From Phyllobacterium pellucidum (GTDB taxonomy: Bacteria > Pseudomonadota > Alphaproteobacteria > Rhizobiales > Rhizobiaceae), in contig NZ_JABUMX010000003.1 in assembly GCF_013327855.1 (NCBI RefSeq), positions 62,001 through 126,000 on the forward strand: a stretch of DNA of 64,000 nucleotides, given 5' to 3'. Shown piece after piece: positions 29,371 to 37,626 of this stretch. A program made the translations under genes and the position numbers. Each line of letters begins with the position of its first letter. Within the stretch, counting starts at the first letter, position 1. The notes under the pieces were generated by a model. The model made no database searches, was not told the origin of the DNA, and saw only the letters and a list, made by a program, of their open reading frames with translations.

Positions 29371-30264
29371 ATGCAAAAGCCTGATTTGAACGACCTTATC
29401 GCGTTCAGGGCAGTTGCCCGCGAAGGCAGCTTTACGCGGGCGGCGGCGCAACTCGGCCTGTCGCCGTCGGCCCTCAGCCACACCATTCGCCGTCTCGAGA
29501 CAGTGCTTGATGTGCGCCTGCTGGCCCGGACCACGAGAAGCGTGGCCCTTACCGACGCGGGCGAGCGTTTGCTGCATGAAATAGGCCATCACTTCGATGA
29601 TATCGACCGTGCGGTCGAAACGCTGATGGCCACGCGCGACAGGCCGACGGGCACGCTGCGCATTAATGCGGGCGAGCATGCCGTCCGCTCCATCCTGTGG
29701 CCGAAGCTCGACCGCTTTCTGCGCCACTACCCCGCCATCAAGGTCGAAGTCGATATCGACAACGGCTATACCGACATCGTGGCGGGGCGGTACGACGCCG
29801 GTGTCCGGCTGGGGCAGGAAGTAGCCGCCGATATGATAGCAGTCCGAATCGGCCCCGACTGGCGCATGGCGGTGGTGGCGGTGCCCGATTATTTCCGGGA
29901 GCATGGCGTGCCTAAATCACCGCACGACCTCACCCGGCACCGTTGCATCAACCTGAGACTGGCGACATATGGCGGCTTTTACGCCTGGGAGTTCGAGCGC
30001 GACGGGGAGCCGCTGAATGTCCGGGTGGGCGGGCAGCTTGCATTTAACAGCAGCCTGCCGATATTGACGGCTGCCCTGGCCGGGCACGGACTAGCCTTCA
30101 TTCCAGAAGACATGGCGGCCACCCATATCGCCTATGGACGGCTGCAGCGCGTACTGCCCCAACGGTGCGCGTCATTCACGGGCTACCATCTCTACTACCC
30201 CTCGCGCAGGCAATCATCGCCGGCTTTCCAGCTGCTTCTGGACGCGCTCAGGTTCAAGCCTTGA
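29371..30264 (+). CDS. LysR-family transcriptional regulator
   Basis: The 297-residue protein has the winged helix-turn-helix at the N-terminus (NDLIAFRAVAREGSFTRAAAQLGLSPSALSHTIRRLETVLDVRLLARTTRSVALT) and a periplasmic-binding-protein-like effector domain from about residue 90. It belongs to the group near AaeR/DmlR-like regulators that control neighbouring divergent oxidoreductase genes. The likely target is the cupin/aldo-keto reductase/alcohol dehydrogenase row. The effector is unknown. Confidence 0.92.
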   Translation: MQKPDLNDLIAFRAVAREGSFTRAAAQLGLSPSALSHTIRRLETVLDVRLLARTTRSVALTDAGERLLHEIGHHFDDIDRAVETLMATRDRPTGTLRINAGEHAVRSILWPKLDRFLRHYPAIKVEVDIDNGYTDIVAGRYDAGVRLGQEVAADMIAVRIGPDWRMAVVAVPDYFREHGVPKSPHDLTRHRCINLRLATYGGFYAWEFERDGEPLNVRVGGQLAFNSSLPILTAALAGHGLAFIPEDMAATHIAYGRLQRVLPQRCASFTGYHLYYPSRRQSSPAFQLLLDALRFKP

Positions 30265-30345
30265 TAAAGAGTATCGGAATGGCAACTCCCCGGAACGTGC
30301 GCCGACTTGCCTCCAGGTCAACGGCGTATGCGAGGAGGAGCGCGT

Positions 30346-30744
30346 TTACCCTGAAATGTCGAAAGTGATGCTGTAGCGGCACGCGGCGACAGGCTGCGCC
30401 TCGTTCATGAAGGCGACCTTGACCTGATACTGGCCGGACGGCGGCAACTTGCCTATGTATCCGTCGCCGATAGCCCTGGCTTCGACCACCGCGCCATCGC
30501 TTTCGGGATCGTAGACGTTGAACGTGCAGCTCTCATTATCGGACCTGAATGCGATCGACATTTCCTGGCCGGGCTTGGCCTCGATAATATAGGTGGTGGT
30601 TTCAGGCCCGCGAATATCGCCCGACATGGTCGTCGAGCGCATGCCAAGGCGAAATTTGACCAGGTAGGATTGGCTGTCGGCCAGTCCGCTGCCGGCGCAA
30701 GCAACACAGGCTGAGAATGCAAGAATGAACAATCGTATCTTCAT
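30346..30744 (-). CDS. Exported small beta-sandwich protein, PPC-like
   Basis: The product has 132 residues from ATG 30744, which opens a signal peptide (MKIRLFILAFSACVACAGSG, cleavage near ADS). The mature part (TTTYIIEAKPGQEMSIAF, CTFNVYDPESDG, GYIGKLPPSGQYQVKVAFM, CRYSITFDI) follows the strand pattern of bacterial pre-peptidase C-terminal-like domains or lysozyme-inhibitor-like proteins. Two Cys in the mature region could form a disulfide. It probably acts in the periplasm; no function is assigned. A 28-residue in-frame extension upstream overlaps the next promoter region and is rejected. Confidence 0.66.
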   Translation of the reverse strand: MKIRLFILAFSACVACAGSGLADSQSYLVKFRLGMRSTTMSGDIRGPETTTYIIEAKPGQEMSIAFRSDNESCTFNVYDPESDGAVVEARAIGDGYIGKLPPSGQYQVKVAFMNEAQPVAACRYSITFDISG

Positions 30745-30966
30745 GTTCGACTCATTCAAGCGAGAATGCAGCCATGCTAGCAGCTTTCCGTTAATGGAAA
30801 AGTGCTGCACAGGCCCTGCCATCGGCAAAATACACTAAAAGATTGCCTTGCGTTGCGGCGCATCGGCAATGCGCCGCCTCGCTGCCCCAGGTCCGTGGAA
30901 CAAATTTTACCAGCCGCTGTTATGGATAGCCGGCGCTCGATGCCGGCTCGCAACGGAGGCACGGCC

Positions 30967-31440
30967 ATGTTCGGGAAGTTATTCAACACCATCGCGAATA
31001 AGGTCGCGTTTGCCGCCGGCAAGCCGGTAACATTCATTCTTTGCTGCGTCGTGGTGGTCGTCTGGGGGATCAGCGGCCCTATATTCGGCTTTTCCGATAC
31101 GTGGCAGCTCATTATCAATACAGGTACGACGATTATAACCTTCTTGATGGTGTTCCTCATTCAGAACACCCAAAACCGGGACGGCATCGCCATTCAGGCG
31201 AAGCTTGACGAACTCGTCCGGGTCACCGAGGCGAAAAATGCCTTTATCGGCATCGAGCACTTGACCGAAGACGAAGTCGAAAAATTCCGCCGCCAATGCG
31301 AAGCTGCAGCCAAAAAGGCCGACAAGGAGCTCGAGGAACTCAAGAAAACCGAGGCCCAAAAGCGCTCGCAAGGCAAGACCGCAGCCAAGCCCGCAACTGG
31401 TCGCGCCCGTACCTCCCGGTCTGCCGCAGCGGCGCGCTGA
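30967..31440 (+). CDS. Low-affinity iron permease family protein
   Basis: The product has 157 residues from ATG 30967 with GGAGG about 8 bases upstream. Its short N-terminal domain matches the low-affinity iron permease family: FNTIANKVAFAAGKPVTFILCCVVVVVWGISGPIFGFSDTWQLIINTGTTIITFLMVFLIQNTQNRD, containing two hydrophobic helices. QAKLDELVRVTEAKNAFIGIEHL is also conserved. The C-terminus is a long charged, lysine/alanine-rich coiled-coil tail. Transport of iron is inferred from the family only. It lies just upstream of the DUF1127/hairpin locus on the same strand. Confidence 0.86.
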   Translation: MFGKLFNTIANKVAFAAGKPVTFILCCVVVVVWGISGPIFGFSDTWQLIINTGTTIITFLMVFLIQNTQNRDGIAIQAKLDELVRVTEAKNAFIGIEHLTEDEVEKFRRQCEAAAKKADKELEELKKTEAQKRSQGKTAAKPATGRARTSRSAAAAR

Positions 31441-31455
31441 CGTTCCTTTTTATTG

Positions 31456-31486
31456 TGCAATGCAACCTATGATTTGTTGCATTGCA
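31456..31486. repeat. Perfect 11-bp inverted repeat (TGCAATGCAAC)
   Basis: TGCAATGCAAC at 31456-31466 recurs as its exact reverse complement at 31476-31486 with a 9-base loop, 16 bases after the permease stop and about 100 bases before the DUF1127 start. A T-rich run precedes it and none follows, so on this strand it is not a standard terminator. It may be a protein-binding palindrome or, on the opposite strand, a hairpin followed by As read as Us. Confidence 0.75.
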
Positions 31487-31588
31487 GCTATGCAAAACTG
31501 TCACTCCAAGTTCCTCACCGCCTTGCCTATATCACCGTCAACGATCGGAAAATGATCCAACAAACAAGAAGTTACATAGGTGAGTGAA

Positions 31589-31738
31589 ATGAACTTGATC
31601 CGCTCTTACAATAACTGGCGCCGCTATCGTGACACCGTCACGGAACTGAGCCGCCTTTCTGCCCGCGAACTGAACGACCTTGGCATCTCCCGCGGCGATA
31701 TCGCCTTCGTTGCCAAGCGCGCAGCTTCGGCTCGCTAA
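31589..31738 (+). CDS. DUF1127 small basic protein
   Basis: The 49-residue protein starts at ATG 31589 after an AGGTGA ribosome-binding site. Its sequence (MNLIRSYNNWRRYRDTVTEL, then SRLSARELNDLGISRGDIAF and a basic AKRAASAR tail) is a standard short DUF1127 protein. In Rhodobacter sphaeroides a DUF1127 protein (CcaF1) is encoded directly upstream of the CcsR sRNAs and affects their processing. In Agrobacterium, small DUF1127 proteins affect RNA turnover and phosphate responses. Here too it is followed within 13 bases by hairpins with anti-Shine-Dalgarno loops, so a shared transcript is very likely. Confidence 0.88.
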   Translation: MNLIRSYNNWRRYRDTVTELSRLSARELNDLGISRGDIAFVAKRAASAR

Positions 31739-31750
31739 TAGATTACGACT

Positions 31751-31866
31751 TGCGTCCGGAGCACTCCTCCTCCCAAGCTTCGGACGTATAAAGACCGGCA
31801 CTCCTCCTCCCAGCCGGTCTTTACAAATAGCACCCACCGCTCCTCCCGCGGTGGGTGTTGTTTTTT
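31751..31866 (+). ncRNA. Three tandem CCUCCUCC-loop hairpins (cuckoo/CcsR/alpha-r14-like sRNA)
   Basis: Three stem-loops follow the DUF1127 stop. Hairpin 1 (31751-31788) has a 12-bp stem with one or two G-U pairs and loop ACTCCTCCTCCCAA. Hairpin 2 (31789-31823) has an 11-bp stem AAAGACCGGC/GCCGGTCTTT and loop ACTCCTCCTCCCA. Hairpin 3 (31831-31857) has a perfect 10-bp stem and loop TCCTCCC, followed by a T-run that ends the transcript. Stems differ in sequence while the loops are the same, as expected if the loop pairs with ribosome-binding sites. The arrangement equals the CcsR1-4 ('cuckoo RNA') loci of Rhodobacter and the anti-SD loops of rhizobial alpha-r14 RNAs. The exact 5' end cannot be seen; the RNAs may be cut from the DUF1127 mRNA. 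Confidence 0.85.
31831..31866 (+). terminator. Intrinsic terminator of the DUF1127/sRNA unit
   Basis: CACCCACCGC pairs with GCGGTGGGTG around TCCTCCC, followed by TTGTTTTTT. The third anti-SD hairpin therefore doubles as the Rho-independent terminator. Confidence 0.88.
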
Positions 31867-31944
31867 GTGCCTCAGCATCTCCATCCCCAGATTGTTCGCT
31901 CGACGGTTTCCCTGTAACGCTCTGCCGACCATGAGGAGGCGAAC

Positions 31945-33510
31945 ATGACGGGCGGAATTCACCACATCACGCTAATTACCCGCAAGGTTCAGGCAAATGT
32001 CGACTTTTATGTCGGCTTCCTTGGGCTGCGGCTGGTCAAACAGACCGGCGGGTTCGAAGACGCGACCCAGTTGCATCTGCTGTATGGCGATGCGACCGGA
32101 ACACCCGGCTCGCTTATCACCTTCCTCGTCTGGGAAGACGGCTCGCCCGGCCGCGTCGGCTATGGGCAGCCTAGCGAAATCGCGCTTGCCATAGCACCGG
32201 AAAGCATCGGCTTCTGGCTGACCCGGGCCCTCCAGTTCAACATACCGACCTCCGGTCCGGCGCAAGAGTTCGGCGAACCCGTGCTGCGGCTCAAGGATCC
32301 CGATGGCGTTATCGTCAAGTTCGTCGGCACCGATGCTGTCGCTGCCTGCGATGCCTGGGCCATGGACGGGATACCCTCGCCTGACGCGATACGCCGAATC
32401 CGCGGCGCGACCATCCTCACCGAGCAGCCACGAGCCACCCGTGCCTTTCTGGAAGATTATTTCGGCTATGCGGCGATGGGTGAAAGCGAAACGATCACGC
32501 GAATGGTGGCAGAAAGTGGCGACTGCGTCGATGTCCGCGATGCTTCCGGTTTCTGGAGTTCGGCGCCCGGCACCGGCACGATCGACCATATCGCCTTTCG
32601 TTCCCCAGGCATTCCCGAAGTGACAGCCATATTCGATCGTCTCGTTGCAAGCGGCGCCGATGCCACCGCCATGCACGACCGCAAATATTTCTCTTCGATC
32701 TATGTGCGCGAACCGGGCGGCTCGCTGTTGGAACTCGCGACCGACGGTCCGGGCATGTTGATCGACGAAGCGAAGAACGAGCTCGGCTCGACACTGTTCA
32801 TTCCGCCGCACTTTGCGAAAGAAGCGCAGAACCTCAAAGTGATGCTGCCGCAGTTCAGCATGCCGAACGAGTGGCGGTTCATCTATCGCGAGCTACCCTT
32901 TGTGCACCGCGTCTATACGCCGGAAGAAGCCGGCGGACCCACTCTTGTGCTCCTGCACGGAACGGGCGGCAATGAGGCGAGCCTCATGCCGCTCGCAGCA
33001 TTGGCGGCACCGCGCGCAACGCTGATGGGCGTGCGCGGCCGCAGCACCGAAGAAGGTAGCGCGCGTTGGTTCCGCCGGTTTGCGCCGCTCACCTTCGACC
33101 AGAAGGACATAGGCTTCGAGGCGGATGCCTTCGCTGCCTTTATCGAGGGCGCGGTCGAAGCCTATGGGCTGGACCTTACCAGCACGGTGTTCATCGGCTA
33201 CTCGAATGGTGGAAATCTGCTTGCGGCGATGATGCAGCTGCGTCCCCATCTCGTGCGCAACGCAATACTCCTGCGGGCAACGAAAGTGCTCGATGAAACC
33301 CCGCAATCCGACCTTTCGGATGCGCGCATCCTGTTCGTCACCGGCGACCATGATCTCTTCGGCGCCCATGCGCCGGCACTGGAGGCGGAACTTCGGCAGG
33401 CCGGGGCCGATGTGACTTCATTGAGCGTGCCGGCCGGGCATGAAACCGGCGATCATGACATCGAGGTGATCCGCCAATGGCTGGTGGAAACGGAAACGGG
33501 GCAGAACTGA
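31945..33510 (+). CDS. Fusion of VOC ring-cleaving dioxygenase (MhqO-like) with MhqD-like hydrolase
   Basis: This 521-residue protein joins two enzymes usually encoded separately. Residues 1-310 form a double vicinal-oxygen-chelate dioxygenase (GGIHHITLITRKVQANVDFYVG, TIDHIAFRSPGIPEV, YFSSIYVREPGGSLLELATDGPG). Residues 325-521 form an alpha/beta hydrolase of the phospholipase/carboxylesterase group (TLVLLHGTGGNEASLMPLA, nucleophile elbow IGYSNGGNLL, acid TGDHDLFG, base histidine in AGHETGDHD). In Bacillus, MhqO and MhqD are separate members of the methylhydroquinone stress regulon. A terminator overlaps its stop codon. It faces a second MhqO-like gene. Confidence 0.88.
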   Translation: MTGGIHHITLITRKVQANVDFYVGFLGLRLVKQTGGFEDATQLHLLYGDATGTPGSLITFLVWEDGSPGRVGYGQPSEIALAIAPESIGFWLTRALQFNIPTSGPAQEFGEPVLRLKDPDGVIVKFVGTDAVAACDAWAMDGIPSPDAIRRIRGATILTEQPRATRAFLEDYFGYAAMGESETITRMVAESGDCVDVRDASGFWSSAPGTGTIDHIAFRSPGIPEVTAIFDRLVASGADATAMHDRKYFSSIYVREPGGSLLELATDGPGMLIDEAKNELGSTLFIPPHFAKEAQNLKVMLPQFSMPNEWRFIYRELPFVHRVYTPEEAGGPTLVLLHGTGGNEASLMPLAALAAPRATLMGVRGRSTEEGSARWFRRFAPLTFDQKDIGFEADAFAAFIEGAVEAYGLDLTSTVFIGYSNGGNLLAAMMQLRPHLVRNAILLRATKVLDETPQSDLSDARILFVTGDHDLFGAHAPALEAELRQAGADVTSLSVPAGHETGDHDIEVIRQWLVETETGQN

Positions 33511-33524
33511 TCTGCCCCGTTTTT
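33494..33524 (+). terminator. Intrinsic terminator between convergent mhq-type genes
   Basis: ACGGGGCAGA pairs perfectly with TCTGCCCCGT around a 5-base loop that contains the stop codon of the fusion gene, followed by four T residues. A matching run of A residues before the stem could let it work weakly on the opposite strand. Confidence 0.8.
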
Positions 33525-33529
33525 GAAGT

Positions 33530-34483
33530 TTATACGAGAGGCTTGAGGCCCGCTTCGATCGATGCGCGTTTCGGTTCGAGGAAGGGCGGCAAGGACAGGC
33601 TCTCGCCGAGCGTTTCCATCGGTTCGTCCACTGCAAAGCCCGGCGTGTCCGTAGCGATCTCGAACAGGATACCGTTGGGCTCGCGGAAGTAGAGCGAGCG
33701 GAAGTAATAGCGTTCGACCTCGCCGCTTGACGGCATGCGGAAGCCCTTCAGCCGTTCGGTCCATTCATGCAGCGCTGCCACGTCGGGAACGCGGAACGCG
33801 ACATGGTGAACCGCGCCCGCACCCTGCCGGGCGACGGCAAGATCCGGCTGTACAGCGACATGGAGTTCGGCGGCAGGACCGCCCTCGCCCATGGCAAAGA
33901 CGTGGACATGCCCTACGCCGTCCGGCGATGCATAGTCGCTAACCTTGCGCATGTTCATCACATGCAAGAGAATCGCCTCGGTATTGGTGATGTCAGGCAC
34001 GCTCAGCGTAATCGGCCCGAGGCCGCGTATCTGGTGTTCGGCCGGAACCGGGCTCTTCTCCCATGGATGCGACGGAGTGGCGCCGCCATCATTGACAAGG
34101 CGGAAACGTTGGCCTTCGCCATCCTCGAAATCGAGTGAATCATAGCCGCCCACGACAGCGATCTCGCCGGCCCTGACGCCGAGTTTGTCAAAACGCTCCT
34201 TCCACCAGGAAAGGCTTTCCTTGCTGCCGACACGCAAGCCGGTGCGTGCGATGCTGTGCGTGCCGCGCCGTTCCGGCCCGACAGGCCAATCGAAGAATGT
34301 GAGATCGGAGCCAGGCGTTGCCTCGCCGTCGGCGTAGAACAGGTGGTAAGCGCTGGTGTCGTCCTGGTTGACGGTCTTCTTGACGAGGCGAAGGCCGAGC
34401 GTCTGCGTATAGAAGCGCAGGTTTTCAGGTGCATTTGCGGTAATGGCAGTCAGGTGATGAATGCCTGTAAGTTGCAAGGTCAT
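33530..34483 (-). CDS. Ring-cleaving dioxygenase, VOC family (MhqO/MhqA-like)
   Basis: The product has 317 residues from ATG 34483 ([42 protein letters not shown]), the conserved start of MhqO-type glyoxalase/dioxygenases. The second VOC half has [17 protein letters not shown] and [24 protein letters not shown], giving His and Glu metal ligands. Such enzymes open substituted hydroquinones or catechols. It converges with the fusion gene at 33510 and is divergent from a LysR gene, its probable regulator. A 40-residue upstream extension in frame lies in the intergenic region and is rejected. Confidence 0.9.
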   Translation of the reverse strand: MTLQLTGIHHLTAITANAPENLRFYTQTLGLRLVKKTVNQDDTSAYHLFYADGEATPGSDLTFFDWPVGPERRGTHSIARTGLRVGSKESLSWWKERFDKLGVRAGEIAVVGGYDSLDFEDGEGQRFRLVNDGGATPSHPWEKSPVPAEHQIRGLGPITLSVPDITNTEAILLHVMNMRKVSDYASPDGVGHVHVFAMGEGGPAAELHVAVQPDLAVARQGAGAVHHVAFRVPDVAALHEWTERLKGFRMPSSGEVERYYFRSLYFREPNGILFEIATDTPGFAVDEPMETLGESLSLPPFLEPKRASIEAGLKPLV

Positions 34484-34648
34484 TGAAGCCTCCTGGATGA
34501 TAATTGCGGCCCGTTTGCCGTTGGGCTGAATATCTGTCGTTGCCCTCACCTGATAAAGAGCCAATCTGCGCAACCCATGTTCGCCTGTATCGAACAAAAG
34601 CAATCAAATCGGCTTCCCTCGCAGCCGACTGTCCGATAAATTGCAACC

Positions 34649-35590
34649 ATGAAATGGCGTTTCGACGATCTTCTCACCTTTCTCGACGTAATGGAAACGG
34701 GCAGCATCACTGCGACCGCCGCTCGCCTCAACCTGTCGAAATCCGTCGTCAGCAAACGTATCACCGAACTTGAAGGGGCTCTTGGCATCGAGTTGTTCCA
34801 GCGCTCGCCGCGCAAGCTTGTCGCATCCGGAAGTGCCCTGGATTTTGTCGAGCGTGTGCGGCCGCTGGTGCGAGAACTGATCGATGCAGCCGATCGGGTC
34901 GGTGAGCGGCACAGCGCCATCCGGGGGACGCTGCGCATCGCGGCGCCCATGACCTTCGGCACGCTCTATCTCGGGCGCATGATCGCCGATTTCGCCCGCC
35001 AGTACCCCGAACTTGAAGTGGCGGTGGAATTCGACGATCGCATGGTCGATCTCGGTCGCGGTGGTTTTGACGTCGGTATTCGCATCGGCATCTTGAAGGA
35101 TTCGAGCCTTATTGCCCGCAAGCTCTGCACCGATTCGCGCGTCATCTGCTGCAGTCCGGATTTTGCGGCAGCCAACGGGTTGCCGAAATCCCTGGACGAT
35201 CTCGGCAATTTCGCCTGCATCGACTATTCCAATGTAAATACCAGCCAGCTCTGGCAATTCGAAAACCCCGGCCAACCATCAGATCCGATTTCCGTGGCCA
35301 TGCATGGGCGTATCGTTGCGAATAATGGTGAGGCGATGCGCGATATGGCGATTGCCGGGCTTGGTCTCGTCCTGCTGCCGATGTTCATTGCGGCCGAAGC
35401 GCTGCGTGCCGGCACGCTCATTCCGGTGCTGCCACAGGCAAAGCCCCTCCCTTACAGGATCCATGCCGTCTACCCGCCGACCCGTCATGTCTCGGCGAAG
35501 GTCCGCGCCTTCGTCGATCATCTGGTGCGCCATATCGGTGATCCGCCTATATGGCAGATGACCGATGTTCTACGCCAGGAGCCCGCTTGA
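34649..35590 (+). CDS. LysR-family transcriptional regulator
   Basis: The 313-residue protein has an N-terminal helix-turn-helix (FLDVMETGSITATAARLNLSKSVVSKRITELEGALGIELFQRSPRKL) and an effector domain from about residue 90 (GTLRIAAPMTFGTLYLGRMIADFARQYPELEVAVEFDDRMVDL). It resembles the DsdC/CrgA-like group that senses aromatic or quinone compounds, but this is family-level inference. It is divergent from the MhqO-like gene with 165 bases between, so both are likely controlled there. Confidence 0.92.
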   Translation: MKWRFDDLLTFLDVMETGSITATAARLNLSKSVVSKRITELEGALGIELFQRSPRKLVASGSALDFVERVRPLVRELIDAADRVGERHSAIRGTLRIAAPMTFGTLYLGRMIADFARQYPELEVAVEFDDRMVDLGRGGFDVGIRIGILKDSSLIARKLCTDSRVICCSPDFAAANGLPKSLDDLGNFACIDYSNVNTSQLWQFENPGQPSDPISVAMHGRIVANNGEAMRDMAIAGLGLVLLPMFIAAEALRAGTLIPVLPQAKPLPYRIHAVYPPTRHVSAKVRAFVDHLVRHIGDPPIWQMTDVLRQEPA

Positions 35591-35794
35591 ATTAGCCTTG
35601 GCTTGCGCGAATCACCTCTCGGGGTTTTTCCGCCGCCTCGGCGGCCTTGCCCGCCTTTCGTAGCCGGTTTCGCAAAAAACCCTGTAAACACTGGGTATAA
35701 ACCAGCATTTTGGGCGCTATTGCTGATGACAGGGCGGGAATCGCATGCCATACAGACCCCTCCGATCAACGAATTTACTGAGGAAACCGCCAAC

Positions 35795-36070
35795 ATGAAT
35801 ACCTCCGATCTTGTAGAGAAGCTGGTTGCTGATCAGGGTCTTACAAAAGTTCAGTCCAAGGCGATTGTTGACAGCGTTCTTAAGGGTATCACCGATTCCG
35901 TCGTAGCTGGCGATGAAGTATCGCTGCCGGGCTTCGGCAAGTTCAAGGTTCAGTCGCGCGCTGCTCGCGAAGGCCGTAACCCTGCAACTGGCGCTACGAT
36001 CAAAATCGCAGCTTCGAAGAAAGTCGCGTTCCAGCCTGCAAAGGCATTGAAGGACGCGCTGAACGGCTAA
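35795..36070 (+). CDS. hupB: DNA-binding protein HU
   Basis: The product has 91 residues from ATG 35795, with AGGAAA about 9 bases upstream; the longer in-frame start at 35603 is rejected. It is a histone-like dimer with MNTSDLVEKLVADQGLTKVQSKAIVDSVL, the LPGFGKFKVQSRAAREGRNPATGATIKI arm that grips DNA, and FQPAKALKDALNG at the end. It compacts and bends DNA. The upstream 200 bases are AT-richer and hold the promoter, possibly with TATAAA near 35696. A strong terminator follows. Confidence 0.95.
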   Translation: MNTSDLVEKLVADQGLTKVQSKAIVDSVLKGITDSVVAGDEVSLPGFGKFKVQSRAAREGRNPATGATIKIAASKKVAFQPAKALKDALNG

Positions 36071-36091
36071 TCCCGTTCACGATCGACTTCA

Positions 36092-36121
36092 AAAAGGGCG
36101 GCGCGGTTGTGCCGCCTTTTT
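36092..36121 (+). terminator. HU gene terminator
   Basis: An 11-bp stem (AAAAGGGCGGC with GCCGCCTTTTT, one G-U pair) closes an 8-base loop, with T residues in the 3' arm. It begins about 20 bases after the HU stop. Confidence 0.82.
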
Positions 36122-36362
36122 CATTTGTGGCAGCCTTGAGTAACTTTTCGTTCACCATAGATGCGCTCTCCTTGCCAACCGCCAAGCGTTTGCCATAAAT
36201 CCGCCCTGTCTTGGTCGCAGATCACGATTGCATGATTGAGCAATTTGCATAGTTGCGGTAAGGCTTTATCAACCATAACCGATGCATGCATGTGCTGTGG
36301 GTAAGGATCCGCGTGATTTGGGTCCAGGCAATGACACTGACAACAAACTGAAACAGCTTGCG

Positions 36363-37622
36363 ATGAAACTATCGACACGAATCCTTGTGCCCCTCGCGCT
36401 CACCGCATTTCTTGCGGCGTGCCAGGGATCGTCCGTCGAGGACATTGTCCCGAACGGCGCGTCGACGCAGCTGCCTGCGAAAATGATCGAGAGCATGAAG
36501 TCGAAAGGCATCAGCCTGACCGCGCCTGTCATGTTCCGCATTTTCAAGGAAGAGAATGTCCTTGAGGTCTGGAAGCGCAAGGACAATGGCCGCTACGACA
36601 TGGTTACAAGCTACCAGATCTGCAAATGGTCGGGAAAGCTCGGGCCGAAATTCATCGAAGGCGATCGTCAGGCGCCTGAAGGCTTCTACGCGGTGCGGCC
36701 GGCGCAGATGAACCCGAAATCGAGTTACTATCTCTCCTTCAACACCGGCTTTCCCAACGCGCTCGATCGCTCCCTTGGACGCACCGGCGCGAATTTGATG
36801 GTGCATGGCTCGTGCTCGTCGTCGGGTTGCTATTCGATGACCGACGCGCAGGTCGCCCAGATTTACGCCTTTGCCCGCGACGCCTTCAAGGGCGGCCAGG
36901 ACTCGATCCAGCTCGAGGCCTTCCCCTTCCGCATGACCGCAGCCAATATGGCGCGCTACAAGGATGATCCGAACTATGCCTTCTGGAAAAACCTGAAGGA
37001 AGGCTATGACCATTTCGAAATCACCAAGGTGCCGCCAAAGGTTGATGTCTGTGAGAAGAAATATGTCTTCAATCACACCAGCGATCCGAACGCTCCTATC
37101 GCCGCAACGAGCGCCTGCCCACCGTCCGATCAGCCCGATTCGCTGAAGATGGCCTATCAGTCCTACCAGAGCACCTACGATTCGGCGTTTTCGTCGATGG
37201 TAAGCAAGGGCCGGGTTCAGCCGCCTGCACGCTCGATCCAGGGCATCGCTGAAGCAAAGATCATCGCTGACTGGAGTTCTCGTCGCGCCCGCGGGGAACG
37301 CGTTACGATGGACCCGCCGTCGCTCTCGCCGCAGGACAAGGACAAGGCTTCGAAGCCGCAGGTCATGGTACGCCTCGCATCCGCCGTCGCTGCCGACAAG
37401 GCCAAGGAAGAGCGCGAGGCCGCCAAGCGCACGCGCATGTCGAAGGTTCAACTGCCCTCCGGCTCGATGTCGGTCGCCTCCAATGCGCCAGCACCTGCCG
37501 TCTCGGCGCAGGCCACCCCGCAGACCACCGGTGCAATCGATACCGCCCCGGCAGCCGCGCCTGTCGAACAGCCTGCGGCAGCACCTGCCAAGAAGGCCTG
37601 GTGGAAAATTATCGGTAACTAG
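36363..37622 (+). CDS. YafK/DpaA-like L,D-transpeptidase-fold lipoprotein
   Basis: The product has 419 residues from ATG 36363. A lipoprotein signal ends in LAAC (Cys20). The YkuD-type domain covers about residues 55-215, with the active-site motif VHGSCSSSGCYSMTD (catalytic Cys156), the form found in E. coli YafK/DpaA, which removes Lpp from peptidoglycan diaminopimelate rather than making crosslinks. The second half is unlike YafK: a long Pro/Ala-rich, charged region ending in KKAWWKIIGN. It is likely anchored to a membrane in the periplasm. The next gene follows after 4 bases. Confidence 0.86.
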   Translation: MKLSTRILVPLALTAFLAACQGSSVEDIVPNGASTQLPAKMIESMKSKGISLTAPVMFRIFKEENVLEVWKRKDNGRYDMVTSYQICKWSGKLGPKFIEGDRQAPEGFYAVRPAQMNPKSSYYLSFNTGFPNALDRSLGRTGANLMVHGSCSSSGCYSMTDAQVAQIYAFARDAFKGGQDSIQLEAFPFRMTAANMARYKDDPNYAFWKNLKEGYDHFEITKVPPKVDVCEKKYVFNHTSDPNAPIAATSACPPSDQPDSLKMAYQSYQSTYDSAFSSMVSKGRVQPPARSIQGIAEAKIIADWSSRRARGERVTMDPPSLSPQDKDKASKPQVMVRLASAVAADKAKEEREAAKRTRMSKVQLPSGSMSVASNAPAPAVSAQATPQTTGAIDTAPAAAPVEQPAAAPAKKAWWKIIGN

Positions 37623-37626
37623 GGAC

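Noticed and set aside
36121..36378. Possible 85-residue minus-strand gene after HU
   Set aside because: It has no clear ribosome-binding site, overlaps the next gene's start and leader and resembles no family; the 240-base stretch is better read as intergenic.
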